Assembly (NCBI RefSeq): GCF_900112865.1
Contig: NZ_FONH01000003.1
Coordinates: forward strand, 390,005 to 454,004
Source of the DNA: Dyella marensis
GTDB taxonomy: Bacteria; Pseudomonadota; Gammaproteobacteria; Xanthomonadales; Rhodanobacteraceae
Reading direction: 5' to 3'
Length of the DNA stretch: 64,000 nucleotides
How positions within the stretch are numbered: position 1 is the stretch's first letter; the number at the start of each line of letters is the position of its first letter. Positions 1 through 8,445 of this stretch are shown in pieces. The notes below the pieces were generated by a model. The model was given only the letters and a program-made list of their open reading frames with translations, searched no databases and was not told where the DNA came from. The position numbers were made by a program, and so were the translations under genes.

Positions 1-78
1 GCCCGCACGTCATTAAGGGGTAGAACAGCCCGCTTCGCACCTGAGCATCCGGTGCGCCCCGCTTGTTGTGGAGTTTCC

Positions 79-588
79 ATGTCGTTGTCGTCCCTTCCCA
101 CCGACGCCGATCTCGCGGCGCTCGCCCGCGAGGTAGCCGAGGCCGCGCTGGCCGCCAAGCTGATGCTGGTCACCGCCGAGTCCTGCACCGGCGGCTGGAT
201 CGCCAAGGCGCTTACCGACCTGCCGGGCAGCTCGGCCTGGTTCGACGCCGGCGTGGTGACCTACAGCTACGAGGCGAAGGAAGCCTTGCTCGGCGTCAAC
301 CCGCGCACGCTCGAACGCACCGGCGCGGTCAGCGAGGAGACCGTGCTGGAAATGGTTTCCGGCGCGCTGGCGCGCTTCGGCGCGGGCATGGCGGTGGCGG
401 TCACCGGCATCGCCGGGCCCAGCGGCGGCACGCCGGACAAGCCGGTGGGCACGGTGTGGATCGGCTGGAAGCGCCGTGGCGGCTATGCGCATGGCCGGCT
501 GTTCCGGTTCGACGGCGATCGCGAGGCGATCCGGCGCCAGACCGTGGCCGCTGCCCTCGTCGGCGTGCGCAAGGCGCTGACGGATTGA
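79..588 (+). CDS. pncC: Nicotinamide-nucleotide amidase PncC (CinA C-terminal domain family)
   Basis: A 169-residue protein made only of the CinA C-terminal domain, which deamidates nicotinamide mononucleotide to nicotinate mononucleotide in NAD salvage. Family motifs are visible: TAESCTGGW near residue 33, the GSSAWF stretch that follows, and [21 protein letters not shown] around residues 113-133. The length fits the stand-alone PncC form rather than full-length CinA. I chose the ATG at 79 over an in-frame GTG at 52 because GGAG lies at a normal distance upstream. It precedes recA by 136 bases in the same direction, an arrangement (cinA-recA-recX) common in gammaproteobacteria. The first 78 bases of the window show nothing else. 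Confidence 0.93.
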   Translation: MSLSSLPTDADLAALAREVAEAALAAKLMLVTAESCTGGWIAKALTDLPGSSAWFDAGVVTYSYEAKEALLGVNPRTLERTGAVSEETVLEMVSGALARFGAGMAVAVTGIAGPSGGTPDKPVGTVWIGWKRRGGYAHGRLFRFDGDREAIRRQTVAAALVGVRKALTD

Positions 589-724
589 CCAGTTTTCGCC
601 TACACGGGCGGACTTGACCGGTATGGGATACTGCTCGTCTGCGTGATCGCAGTCCCTGAGACACGGCGGGCGCATCATGCACGGCACCTGACCACCACTC
701 CTCAAGCATTCGGGATACCAGACG

Positions 725-1759
<1,035 letters not shown>

Positions 1760-1842
1760 TCGGAGCCAGCCTGATCTAATCAGCATGGTCCGTCCATACT
1801 CGGCCGGGTCATGCCCGATCCGGGCAATAAGGGGCAGGGAAC

Positions 1843-2394
1843 ATGCCTAAGCTACGCTGGACTTTTATCGCGGCCATCGTGCTCGGTGCGGCGGCGGTGC
1901 TGGCCACCGCCGCATTCGACCGGCACGGCGACGCCAAGGCGCACGTCGATGCCAAGGCCCTCGTGCCGGGCGTGTGGATTTCCGAGCAGATCGGCCCGGA
2001 GCAGCTGGCGGCGCTGAAATCGCAAGGGTTCCGGGCCGTGGTCGACCTGCGCCCGGACCATGAAGCCGCCGGGCAGCCCTCGGCCAGCACGATGGGCGAG
2101 GCGGCCGCGGGGCAGGGGCTCCAGTTCGACTACATCCCGGTGGCGCACGGCGACGTGCCCTCCGGCGCGGTCGAAACGCTGGGCCGCACGCTGGCCCGCG
2201 AGCAGACCCCGGTCCTGCTGTATTGCCGCAGCGGCCGTCGCGCCGCGCGCACCTGGGCATTGGCCGAGGCCTCGCGCCCCGGCGGCCTGGATGCGCCTGC
2301 GATCTTGAACGCGGTCCACCAGGCCGGCCAGGACGCCGGCGACCTGGCGGACCAGATCACAGGCCGGATCGCCGCACGGCCTGCCACGCATTGA
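1843..2394 (+). CDS. Membrane-anchored cysteine phosphatase-like protein (DUF442/TIGR01244-like)
   Basis: A 183-residue protein with an N-terminal hydrophobic segment (residues about 7-25) that should anchor or export it, followed by a compact dual-specificity-phosphatase-like fold. The active-site loop YCRSGRRA (about residues 126-133) matches the C-x5-R phosphatase loop, and VVDLRPD around residue 66 is typical of the DUF442 family (beta-lactamase hydrolase-like phosphatase domain). The substrate is unknown. The ATG is preceded by a purine-rich AAGGGGCAGGGA. It lies 83 bases after recA and is followed by a 51-aa membrane peptide and recX, so it may be co-transcribed with recombination genes. 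That link is inference. Confidence 0.75.
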   Translation: MPKLRWTFIAAIVLGAAAVLATAAFDRHGDAKAHVDAKALVPGVWISEQIGPEQLAALKSQGFRAVVDLRPDHEAAGQPSASTMGEAAAGQGLQFDYIPVAHGDVPSGAVETLGRTLAREQTPVLLYCRSGRRAARTWALAEASRPGGLDAPAILNAVHQAGQDAGDLADQITGRIAARPATH

Positions 2395-2414
2395 GCCGCC
2401 TGGAGACGTTCCGC

Positions 2415-2570
2415 ATGGCCACCACACCAGCTCCGACCGTACCCGCCCAGCGCAGCCTGTTGGCGCGTCTGCTGGCGCAAGGCGTGGTCGCCGTCATCGG
2501 CCTGGCCATCGGCGCCTTCGCGGGCCTGGTGGGAGCGTTCTGGCTGGGCCTGGTCGCGATCAACTGCTGA
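2415..2570 (+). CDS. Small single-span membrane peptide, 51 aa
   Basis: A 51-residue reading frame starting at ATG 2415 with GGAGA about 8 bases upstream. Residues about 1-20 are polar with two arginines. The rest is one hydrophobic Ala/Gly/Val/Leu-rich segment (about 22-48) ending in INC. It sits 20 bases after the phosphatase-like gene and 15 bases before recX, so all are probably one transcript. I recognise no family. A positively charged start followed by a single helix suggests an inner-membrane peptide with its N-terminus in the cytoplasm. A spurious frame is possible, but the binding site and tight spacing favour a real gene. Confidence 0.5.
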   Translation: MATTPAPTVPAQRSLLARLLAQGVVAVIGLAIGAFAGLVGAFWLGLVAINC

Positions 2571-2585
2571 CGCCGGATACAGCGC

Positions 2586-3107
2586 ATGCCTAAAGACCGC
2601 TCCGACAAGTCTTCTCCGGATAAGCAATCATCTGAAAAACGGGAGAAGGCCACGGCCTACGCCAAGGGGCTGGGCATGCTCGCGCGGCGCGAACACTCCC
2701 GCCGCGAGCTGGGCCGCAAGCTGCGCCAGGGCGGCTACGAGGCCGACGAAGCCGCGGCCGCGCTGGACCGGCTCGGCGCGCAGCACTACCAGGACGACGA
2801 GCGCTTCGGCGAGATGCTGGTGCGCAGCCGCGCCGCCCAGGGCTACGGTCCCGCGCGCCTGCGCGCCGAGCTGAAGAGCCACGGCCTGTCCGATGCGCGC
2901 ATCCGCGCGCTGCTGGATGCCGCCGAGGTGGACTGGGCCGCATCCGCCGCCGCCCAGCTGCGCCGCCGCTACGGCGGCAAGGCCAGCGCGGATCCGGCCG
3001 AAAAGCAGCGCAGGGCTCAGTTTCTCTTGCGTCGGGGCTTCCCCGCCGCCACAGTAAGAGGTCTTACCCACGCCGAAGTGGACGAGTTGGCCGACGAAAG
3101 CGACTGA
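2586..3107 (+). CDS. recX: Regulatory protein RecX
   Basis: A 173-residue RecX, which binds RecA filaments and limits their activity. The family pattern of three-helix repeats is visible: [15 protein letters not shown] near residue 31, then [20 protein letters not shown] around residues 71-90, and a final [15 protein letters not shown] near residue 148. The N-terminal 20 residues are charged and low complexity (Asp/Lys/Ser). It lies downstream of recA in the same orientation, as usual, but is separated from it by two small genes. Confidence 0.93.
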   Translation: MPKDRSDKSSPDKQSSEKREKATAYAKGLGMLARREHSRRELGRKLRQGGYEADEAAAALDRLGAQHYQDDERFGEMLVRSRAAQGYGPARLRAELKSHGLSDARIRALLDAAEVDWAASAAAQLRRRYGGKASADPAEKQRRAQFLLRRGFPAATVRGLTHAEVDELADESD

Positions 3108-3171
3108 TCGTCCGGCTCTGTCGCGGCGTGGCCTGCAGCCACCGGCGCCACAGACCTTTCGATCCGCACGC

Positions 3172-5808
3172 ATGAAAACGGCCGACATCCGCTCCACCTT
3201 CCTCGAATTCTTCCGCTCCAAGGACCACACCATCGTGCCGTCCAGCTCGCTGGTGCCGGCCAGCGACCCGACGCTGCTGTTCACCAACTCGGGCATGGTG
3301 CAGTTCAAGAACGTATTCCTGGGCAGCGAGAAGCTGCCCTACGCGCGCGCCGCCGACGTGCAGCGCTGCCTGCGCGCCGGCGGCAAGCACAACGACCTGG
3401 ACTCGGTGGGCTATACCGCGCGCCACCACACTTTCTTCGAGATGCTCGGCAACTGGTCGTTCGGCGACTACTTCAAGCGCGACGCGATCCGCTACGCCTG
3501 GGAGCTGCTGACCGGCGTGTTCAAGCTGCCCGCCGAGAAGCTTTGGGTCACCGTCTATCACACCGACGACGAGGCCTTTGACATCTGGCACAAGGAAATG
3601 GGGGTGCCGGCCGAGCGCATCGTGCGCATCGGCGACAACAAGGGCGCGCCCTTCGCCTCCGACAATTTCTGGCAGATGGCCGACACCGGCCCCTGCGGCC
3701 CCTGCACCGAGATCTTCTACGACCACGGCGCGGAGATCGCCGGCGGCCCGCCCGGCTCGCCGGACGAGGACGGCGACCGCTACATCGAGATCTGGAACCT
3801 GGTGTTCATGCAGTTCGACCGCGCGCCTGACGGCACGCTGTCGCCGCTGCCCGCGCCGTGCGTGGACACCGGCATGGGCCTGGAGCGCCTGGCGGCGGTG
3901 CTGCAGCACGTGCATTCGAACTACGAGATCGACCTGTTCGAGCACCTGATCAAGGTCGCCGCGCAGCTCACCGCCACGCCGGACATGGGCAACAAGTCGC
4001 TGCGCGTGATCGCCGACCACATCCGCGCCTGTTCCTTCCTGATCGTCGACGGCGTGCTGCCTTCCAACGAAGGCCGCGGCTACGTGCTCCGCCGCATCAT
4101 CCGCCGCGCGCTGCGGCATGGCTGGATGCTCGGCGTGCGCGGCGATTTCTTCTGGAAGATGGTCCAGCCGCTGGTCGAGGAGATGGGCGCGGCGTATCCG
4201 GAGCTGGCGGCCAAGCAGGCCTTCGTCGAAGAAGCCCTGCGCACCGAGGAACAGCGCTTCGGCGAAACGCTGGAACACGGCATGCGCCTGTTCGACGAAG
4301 TGGCGGGGAAATCCGGCGACACCATCCCGGGCGCCGACGCGTTCCGCCTCTACGACACCTACGGCTTCCCGGTCGACCTCACCGCCGATATCGCGCGCGA
4401 ACGCGGCCTGTCGGTGGACATGGAAGGCTTCGACCGCGCGATGGAAGAGCAGAAGGAGCGTGGCCGCAAGGGCGGCAGCTTCAAGGCGAAGGGCAACATG
4501 CCGGCCGAACTGGCCAGCCAGCTCAAGCCCACCGACTTCCTCGGCTACGACGCCATCTCCGCGCAGGGCAGCCAGGTCGTCGGCATCGTGCGCGATGGCA
4601 TCCAGCTGCAGCAGCTGGCCCAGGGCGAGGAAGCCCTGGTGATCCTCGACCGCACGCCGTTCTATGCCGAATCCGGCGGCCAGGTCGGCGACACCGGCAG
4701 CCTCGCCAACAGTGCCGGCCGCTTCGACGTGGCCGATACGCTCAAGATGGGCGGCGTGTTCTTCGGCCATGCCGGCCAGTGGCAAGGCGCGCAGCCGCTG
4801 CGCGTCGGCGACGCGGTCGACGCGTTGGTCGATGGCGCGCGCCGCCAGGCCATCGTGCTGAACCATTCCGCCACGCACCTGCTGCACGCCGCGCTGCGCA
4901 AGGTGCTGGGCGAACACGTCATGCAGAAGGGCTCGCTGGTCGCGCCGGAGCGCCTGCGCTTCGACTTCGCGCACTTCAAGCCGGTCTCGGCCGACGAGCT
5001 CGCGCGCATCGAAGACCTGGTCAATGCCGAGGTGCGCCGCAATGCGCAAGCCGAAGTGCATCAGATGGGTTACAACCAGGCGATCGAGTTCGGCGCGATG
5101 GCGCTGTTCGGCGAGAAGTACGGCGACGAAGTGCGCGTACTGCGCATGGGCGAGTTCTCCACCGAGCTGTGCGGCGGCACGCATGTCGGCCGCACCGGCG
5201 ACATCGGCCTGTTCAAGATCGTCAGCGAAGCGGGCGTCGCCTCCGGCGTGCGCCGCATCGAAGCGGTCACCGGCGCCGGCGCGCTCGCCTACGTGACCGG
5301 CGAGGAGCGCCGCCTCGGCGAACTCTCGCAGCTGCTGTCGACCAGCGGCGACGAAGTGGTCGACAAGCTGCGTCAGCTGCTGGACAAGCAGAAGAAGCTC
5401 GAGCGCGAACTCGAATCGCTGCGCGCCAAGGCCGCCGGTTCCGCCACCGCCGACCTGGCTGCATCCGCGCAGGACGTCGGCGGCATCAAGGTGGTGGCCG
5501 CCCGGCTCGAAGGCCTGGATGCAAAAGCACTGCGCGACGGCATCGACCAGCTCAAGCAGCAGCTGGCCGACTGCGTGGTACTGCTTGCCGGCGCGGCGGA
5601 CGGCCGCGTGTCGCTCGTCGCCGGCGTGCACGGCAAGGCGCTCGGTCGCGTCAAGGCCGGCGACGTGGTCGCGCACGTGGCCAGCCAGATCGACGGCAAG
5701 GGCGGCGGACGTCCGGACATGGCCCAGGGCGGCGGCTCCGACACCGCCGCGTTGCCGGGCTTGCTGGCAGCGTTGCCGGCCTGGATCGGCGAGCGACTCG
5801 CTGGATAA
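3172..5808 (+). CDS. alaS: Alanine--tRNA ligase
   Basis: An 878-residue alanyl-tRNA synthetase, full length. It has the class II catalytic core at the N-terminus (STFLEFF, then the [17 protein letters not shown] segment). The editing domain carries HSATH at residues 565-569, and the zinc/editing signature CGGTH at 667-671. A coiled region near residues 710-760 is followed by the C-terminal C-Ala/DHHA1 domain with [11 protein letters not shown]. The order recX-alaS-csrA-tRNA-Ser is conserved in many gammaproteobacteria. Confidence 0.98.
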   Translation: MKTADIRSTFLEFFRSKDHTIVPSSSLVPASDPTLLFTNSGMVQFKNVFLGSEKLPYARAADVQRCLRAGGKHNDLDSVGYTARHHTFFEMLGNWSFGDYFKRDAIRYAWELLTGVFKLPAEKLWVTVYHTDDEAFDIWHKEMGVPAERIVRIGDNKGAPFASDNFWQMADTGPCGPCTEIFYDHGAEIAGGPPGSPDEDGDRYIEIWNLVFMQFDRAPDGTLSPLPAPCVDTGMGLERLAAVLQHVHSNYEIDLFEHLIKVAAQLTATPDMGNKSLRVIADHIRACSFLIVDGVLPSNEGRGYVLRRIIRRALRHGWMLGVRGDFFWKMVQPLVEEMGAAYPELAAKQAFVEEALRTEEQRFGETLEHGMRLFDEVAGKSGDTIPGADAFRLYDTYGFPVDLTADIARERGLSVDMEGFDRAMEEQKERGRKGGSFKAKGNMPAELASQLKPTDFLGYDAISAQGSQVVGIVRDGIQLQQLAQGEEALVILDRTPFYAESGGQVGDTGSLANSAGRFDVADTLKMGGVFFGHAGQWQGAQPLRVGDAVDALVDGARRQAIVLNHSATHLLHAALRKVLGEHVMQKGSLVAPERLRFDFAHFKPVSADELARIEDLVNAEVRRNAQAEVHQMGYNQAIEFGAMALFGEKYGDEVRVLRMGEFSTELCGGTHVGRTGDIGLFKIVSEAGVASGVRRIEAVTGAGALAYVTGEERRLGELSQLLSTSGDEVVDKLRQLLDKQKKLERELESLRAKAAGSATADLAASAQDVGGIKVVAARLEGLDAKALRDGIDQLKQQLADCVVLLAGAADGRVSLVAGVHGKALGRVKAGDVVAHVASQIDGKGGGRPDMAQGGGSDTAALPGLLAALPAWIGERLAG

Positions 5809-6082
5809 ATCTGGCTTGGATAAAACCTAGGTGAATAGACCACATGCTATAGGCCGAGCGCATTGCGCAGCGCGCGGGCGCTCGGCTAGTATCGGTCGAA
5901 TGTCGGCTACGTGCGTTGTGCGTAGCCAGCCGGCGGCCGCTTTCGAGCGTCTCGTCGTTGTGCCGGGGAAGGCGGTAGGGCCTTCGATGGACAGTTCGTC
6001 GAAAACTCGGATGGTGTAACTCAGGGGTGAGGTTTCATCATCTGCTGGCCTGTGACCACATAGCTTTCATGGAGTGGCAAAC
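5809..6082 (+). other. alaS-csrA intergenic region and csrA leader
   Basis: A 274-base gap without a gene. An imperfect GC-rich hairpin at 5853-5886 (gccgagcgc pairing with gcgctcggc) follows alaS but has no T-run, so it is at best a weak terminator. The remaining 200 bases lead into csrA and contain several GGA triplets, including the one in the csrA ribosome binding site. That would suit CsrA binding its own leader, as known in Escherichia coli, but I cannot demonstrate it here. Confidence 0.4.
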
Positions 6083-6280
6083 ATGTTGATTCTGACCCGC
6101 AGGGTCGGCGAAACCCTGATGATCGGCGACGAGGTGACCGTCACCGTCCTGGGCGTGAAGGGCAATCAGGTGCGTATCGGCATCAACGCGCCCAAGAACG
6201 TAGCCGTGCATCGCGAAGAGATCTATCAGCGGATCCAGAACGAGCACAAACCGGAAGGCGGCGGCTCGGACGAGCATTGA
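6083..6280 (+). CDS. csrA: Carbon storage regulator CsrA/RsmA
   Basis: A 65-residue CsrA, the dimeric RNA-binding global post-transcriptional regulator that recognises GGA in hairpin loops. The N-terminal [15 protein letters not shown] and the [12 protein letters not shown] segment that holds the RNA-contacting arginine are intact. Start ATG 6083 was chosen over GTG 6074 because family members begin with MLILTR and GGAG lies 8 bases upstream. The tail is charged and Gly-rich (EGGGSDEH). Confidence 0.98.
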   Translation: MLILTRRVGETLMIGDEVTVTVLGVKGNQVRIGINAPKNVAVHREEIYQRIQNEHKPEGGGSDEH

Positions 6281-6292
6281 TCGCCTGAAGGC

Positions 6293-6321
6293 TTTACGAA
6301 AGACCCATCGGCCGGTATCCT
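6293..6321 (+). promoter_or_regulatory. Candidate sigma-70 promoter of tRNA-Ser
   Basis: TTTACG (6293-6298) and TATCCT (6316-6321) are separated by 17 bases. The mature tRNA begins 31 bases downstream of the -10. This is a prediction from spacing and consensus only. Confidence 0.45.
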
Positions 6322-6351
6322 TGCCGGCTCCGCAGAAATGCGGACAAAAAT

Positions 6352-6444
6352 GGAGAGATGCCCGAGAGGCCGAAGGGGCTCCCCTGCTAAGGGAGTATAG
6401 GGTCAAAAGCCTTATCGAGGGTTCGAATCCCTCTCTCTCCGCCA
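6352..6444 (+). tRNA. serX: tRNA-Ser (anticodon GCT)
   Basis: A 93-base class II tRNA. The acceptor stem pairs GGAGAGA with TCTCTCC and is followed by GCCA, so CCA is encoded. The anticodon stem is CTCCC/GGGAG around the loop CTGCTAA, giving anticodon GCT (serine AGC/AGU codons). A long variable arm follows, then the T arm with GGTTCGAATCC. It follows csrA, a common gammaproteobacterial arrangement. The last 16 bases form part of a 33-bp perfect inverted repeat with sequence just downstream, listed separately. Confidence 0.96.
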
Positions 6445-6498
6445 GATACGCAAAACGCCCCGCAAGGGGCGTTTTGCGTATCTGGCGGAGAGAGAGGG
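6429..6498 (+). repeat. Perfect 33-bp inverted repeat that includes the tRNA-Ser 3' end
   Basis: Arm 1 (6429-6461) starts in the tRNA T-arm/acceptor 3' half and runs through CCA to cgcccc. Loop gcaa occupies 6462-6465. Arm 2 (6466-6498) is the exact reverse complement. The inner 10-bp stem aaaacgcccc/ggggcgtttt resembles an intrinsic terminator and could stop transcription in both directions. The outer part mirrors the tRNA end, which a terminator does not need. Confidence 0.9.
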
Positions 6499-6673
6499 TG
6501 CAGAGAACCGGTGACTCGGCAAAGCCGAGCCACCGGTTCGGCTAGTTGTCAGGAACAACAAGGACAGCCGCAGGCTGGCCCCGCAGCGCGCAAGCGCGGA
6601 GGGGTGAGGCCCATGGATGGGCCTCACAATCCCACGCGTGACGGCGAAGCGCACCGCACATCGAAGCCGACAC

Positions 6674-6702
6674 ACAAACGCCCCGCTAGCGGGGCGTTTT
6701 GT
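6674..6702. terminator. Terminator-like hairpin, diverged copy of the one behind tRNA-Ser
   Basis: The arms acaaacgccccgct and agcggggcgttttgt pair with one bulge and are flanked by A- and T-rich bases. The hairpin and the next 18 bases resemble the segment 6451-6492 in the same orientation, with a loop two bases longer. Confidence 0.55.
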
Positions 6703-6765
6703 ATATGTGGCGAATAGATATTCACCAGGCATCCGCGCAGCACTGGCAGCATGACCTCAATCAAC

Positions 6766-6893
6766 CGTCATTCCGGCGCAGGCCGGAATCCAGTGACGTC
6801 ACCGTCTGATGTTGTGCGAAAACTAAAACGCTTTTTGTCTCTCGCCTTTTCGTAGCGCATCGCTACTGGATTCCGGCCTGCGCCGGAATGACG
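6766..6893. repeat. REPIN-like doublet: two inverted 29-bp REP sequences
   Basis: The 29-bp arm at 6766-6794 (beginning cgtcattccgg, ending atccagt) is the exact reverse complement of 6865-6893. Each arm has its own internal palindrome ccggcgcaggccgg. The same pair with a different centre occurs at 62159-62293, and single arms occur at 18300-18327 and 21632-21660. Confidence 0.85.
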
Positions 6894-6917
6894 AGGAGAG
6901 TGGCCAAGTCGATCCAC

Positions 6918-7646
6918 TCAACCCGGCACAAGCCCCCGCAACTCCACACCCTCCGGCGTCACCCGCAACACCGACCCGTGCTCATACCAATCCCCCAGCA
7001 CGATCCTCTCGGCAGCCTGCCCGCCGACCTCGATGGAATGCACCGCCGGCCGATGCGTATGCCCATGGATCAACCGCGTCACGCCGGCATGGGCCATCGC
7101 CTCGGCAACAGCGCCGGCATTGACGTCCATGATCGTCTCCATGGTGCTGCCGGTATGCGCCTTGCTGTCCTCGCGCGCCTTCGCCGCAAACGCGCGGCGC
7201 GCCGCCAGCGGCATGGAGAGGATCTGCGCCTTCCACTCCGGCGTCCGCACCTGCTTGCGCACCGCCTGGTAGGCGACATCGTCGGTGCACAGCACATCGC
7301 CATGCATCAGAAGAGTGGGGCGCCCGTACAGCTCGTGCACGGTGCCGTCCTCCAGCAGGGTGAGGCCGGCGCGGCGTGCGAATTCCTCGCCGAGCAGGAA
7401 GTCGCGGTTGCCGACCATGAAGTACACCGGCACGCCGGCATCGCGCAGCGCCTGCGTGGCCGCGGCTATGCGCGCCGGCAATTCCGCATCGTCGTCATCG
7501 CCGACCCAGGCTTCGACCAGGTCGCCGAGGATGTACACGGCATCGGCGCTGAGCGCCTCCTCGCTGGCGAGGAAATCCTCGAACAGCCGCGTGATCTGCG
7601 GACGGCCGGCGTCCAGGTGCAGGTCGGCGATGAACAGCGTATGCAT
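6918..7646 (-). CDS. lpxH: UDP-2,3-diacylglucosamine hydrolase LpxH
   Basis: A 242-residue peripheral inner-membrane metallophosphoesterase that releases lipid X and UMP from UDP-2,3-diacylglucosamine in lipid A synthesis. The metal-binding motifs are complete: DLHL at residues 8-11, GDLVEAW near 41, GNRD near 79, MHGD near 114 and HGHTHRP near 196. Its ATG overlaps the stop codon of the cyclophilin gene (ATGA), implying translational coupling. A ppiB-lpxH pair is also found in E. coli. Confidence 0.96.
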   Translation of the reverse strand: MHTLFIADLHLDAGRPQITRLFEDFLASEEALSADAVYILGDLVEAWVGDDDDAELPARIAAATQALRDAGVPVYFMVGNRDFLLGEEFARRAGLTLLEDGTVHELYGRPTLLMHGDVLCTDDVAYQAVRKQVRTPEWKAQILSMPLAARRAFAAKAREDSKAHTGSTMETIMDVNAGAVAEAMAHAGVTRLIHGHTHRPAVHSIEVGGQAAERIVLGDWYEHGSVLRVTPEGVELRGLVPG

Positions 7647-8350
7647 CAGCCCTTCGTGCCTTTCTTGGCGGCGGGCTTGGTGGCGGGAGCGGCCGGTGCG
7701 GCTGCCGGCGGCGTCGCCGCGCTGGCGGCGCGCGCGGGTGCTTCCTCGCCGATCACGTAGGCGCTGTCGATCACTGGCAGCGGATTGGGCACGTCGTTGG
7801 CGAACGGACCCAGTGCGCGGGTGGGCAGGCCGGCGATCTTGTCGACCACGTCCATGCCTTTCACCACCTTGCCGAACACGGCGAAGCCCCAGGTCAGCCC
7901 GTTCTGGTTGCCGACGTAGTCGAGGCGGCGGTTGTCCACCAGGTTGAAGAAGAACTGCGAGGTGCCGGAATTGGGATCGGCGCCGCGTGCCACGGCCAGC
8001 GTGCCGCGCAGGTTGGACAAGCCGTTATCCGCTTCGCTGGCGATCGCCGAATGGGTGCGCTTGGGCTGCAGGTCGCGGGTGTACAGGCCGCCCTGCAGCA
8101 TGTAGCCGGCGATCGCGCGGTGCATCACCGTGCCGCTGTAGAAGCCTTCGCGCACGTACTGCAGGAAATTGGCGACGCTCTTGGGCGCCTTGTCCGGATA
8201 CAGCTCCACCGTGATGTCGCCCGCGGTGGTGTGCAGCACCACCTGCGGGTGCGGCAGGGCGGAAGGCGCGGCTGTCGCCTGCCTGGCCGCCTGGGCGGAC
8301 AGCGCGAACGGCAGCAGCAGGAGGACAAGCAGGGCGAGGAGTCGTTGCAT
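7646..8350 (-). CDS. Exported cyclophilin-type peptidyl-prolyl isomerase
   Basis: A 234-residue protein with a signal peptide (residues 1-21, Leu-rich, ending SAQA), a cyclophilin domain (about 35-195) and an Ala/Pro/Lys-rich tail of about 35 residues ending KKGTKG. Cyclophilin landmarks include ITVELYPDKAPKSVANF, YSGTVMHRAI, LAVARGADPNSGTSQFF and WGFAVFGKVVKGMDVVDKI. It should speed proline isomerisation of exported proteins in the periplasm. Start ATG 8350 was chosen for the signal peptide. It is coupled to lpxH downstream. Confidence 0.92.
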   Translation of the reverse strand: MQRLLALLVLLLLPFALSAQAARQATAAPSALPHPQVVLHTTAGDITVELYPDKAPKSVANFLQYVREGFYSGTVMHRAIAGYMLQGGLYTRDLQPKRTHSAIASEADNGLSNLRGTLAVARGADPNSGTSQFFFNLVDNRRLDYVGNQNGLTWGFAVFGKVVKGMDVVDKIAGLPTRALGPFANDVPNPLPVIDSAYVIGEEAPARAASAATPPAAAPAAPATKPAAKKGTKG

Positions 8351-8445
8351 GGCGGATCGGGCGGCGTCAGGCATCCGTGCATGATACGCGGACGCGGTGA
8401 GAGTGGCCTTAAGGGCGGCGGCGCAGGAAAACGCGCGACGCATGC

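Larger units (their letters stand above)
6445..6917. other. Gene-free region with a chain of hairpins and a repeat doublet
   Basis: A 473-base stretch without a convincing gene. After the inverted repeat come five hairpins in a row: 6505-6539 (gaaccggtg and ctcggc paired, one mismatch), 6545-6559 (gttgt/acaac), 6565-6577 (cagcc/ggctg), 6579-6605 (cccc/gggg around cgcg/cgcg) and 6605-6628 (10-bp perfect, gtgaggccca/tgggcctcac). Another terminator-like hairpin follows at 6674-6702. A REPIN-like doublet occupies 6766-6893. The short frames here are coincidental to these palindromes. Confidence 0.75.

Noticed and set aside
614..653. Possible LexA/SOS box upstream of recA
   Set aside because: Only short dyads (gtat-ggg-atac; actgc/gcagt 14 bases apart) are present. 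Neither matches E. coli or Xanthomonas-type LexA motifs that I know.
3064..5676. Long minus-strand open frame opposite alaS
   Set aside because: High GC keeps antisense frames open. The composition (His/Arg/Ala/Gly/Leu-rich) is typical of shadows and the plus strand is clearly alaS.
6412..6732. Minus-strand frame over tRNA-Ser containing RERDSNPR
   Set aside because: This is the familiar false protein produced by translating the complement of a serine tRNA, extended through hairpins.
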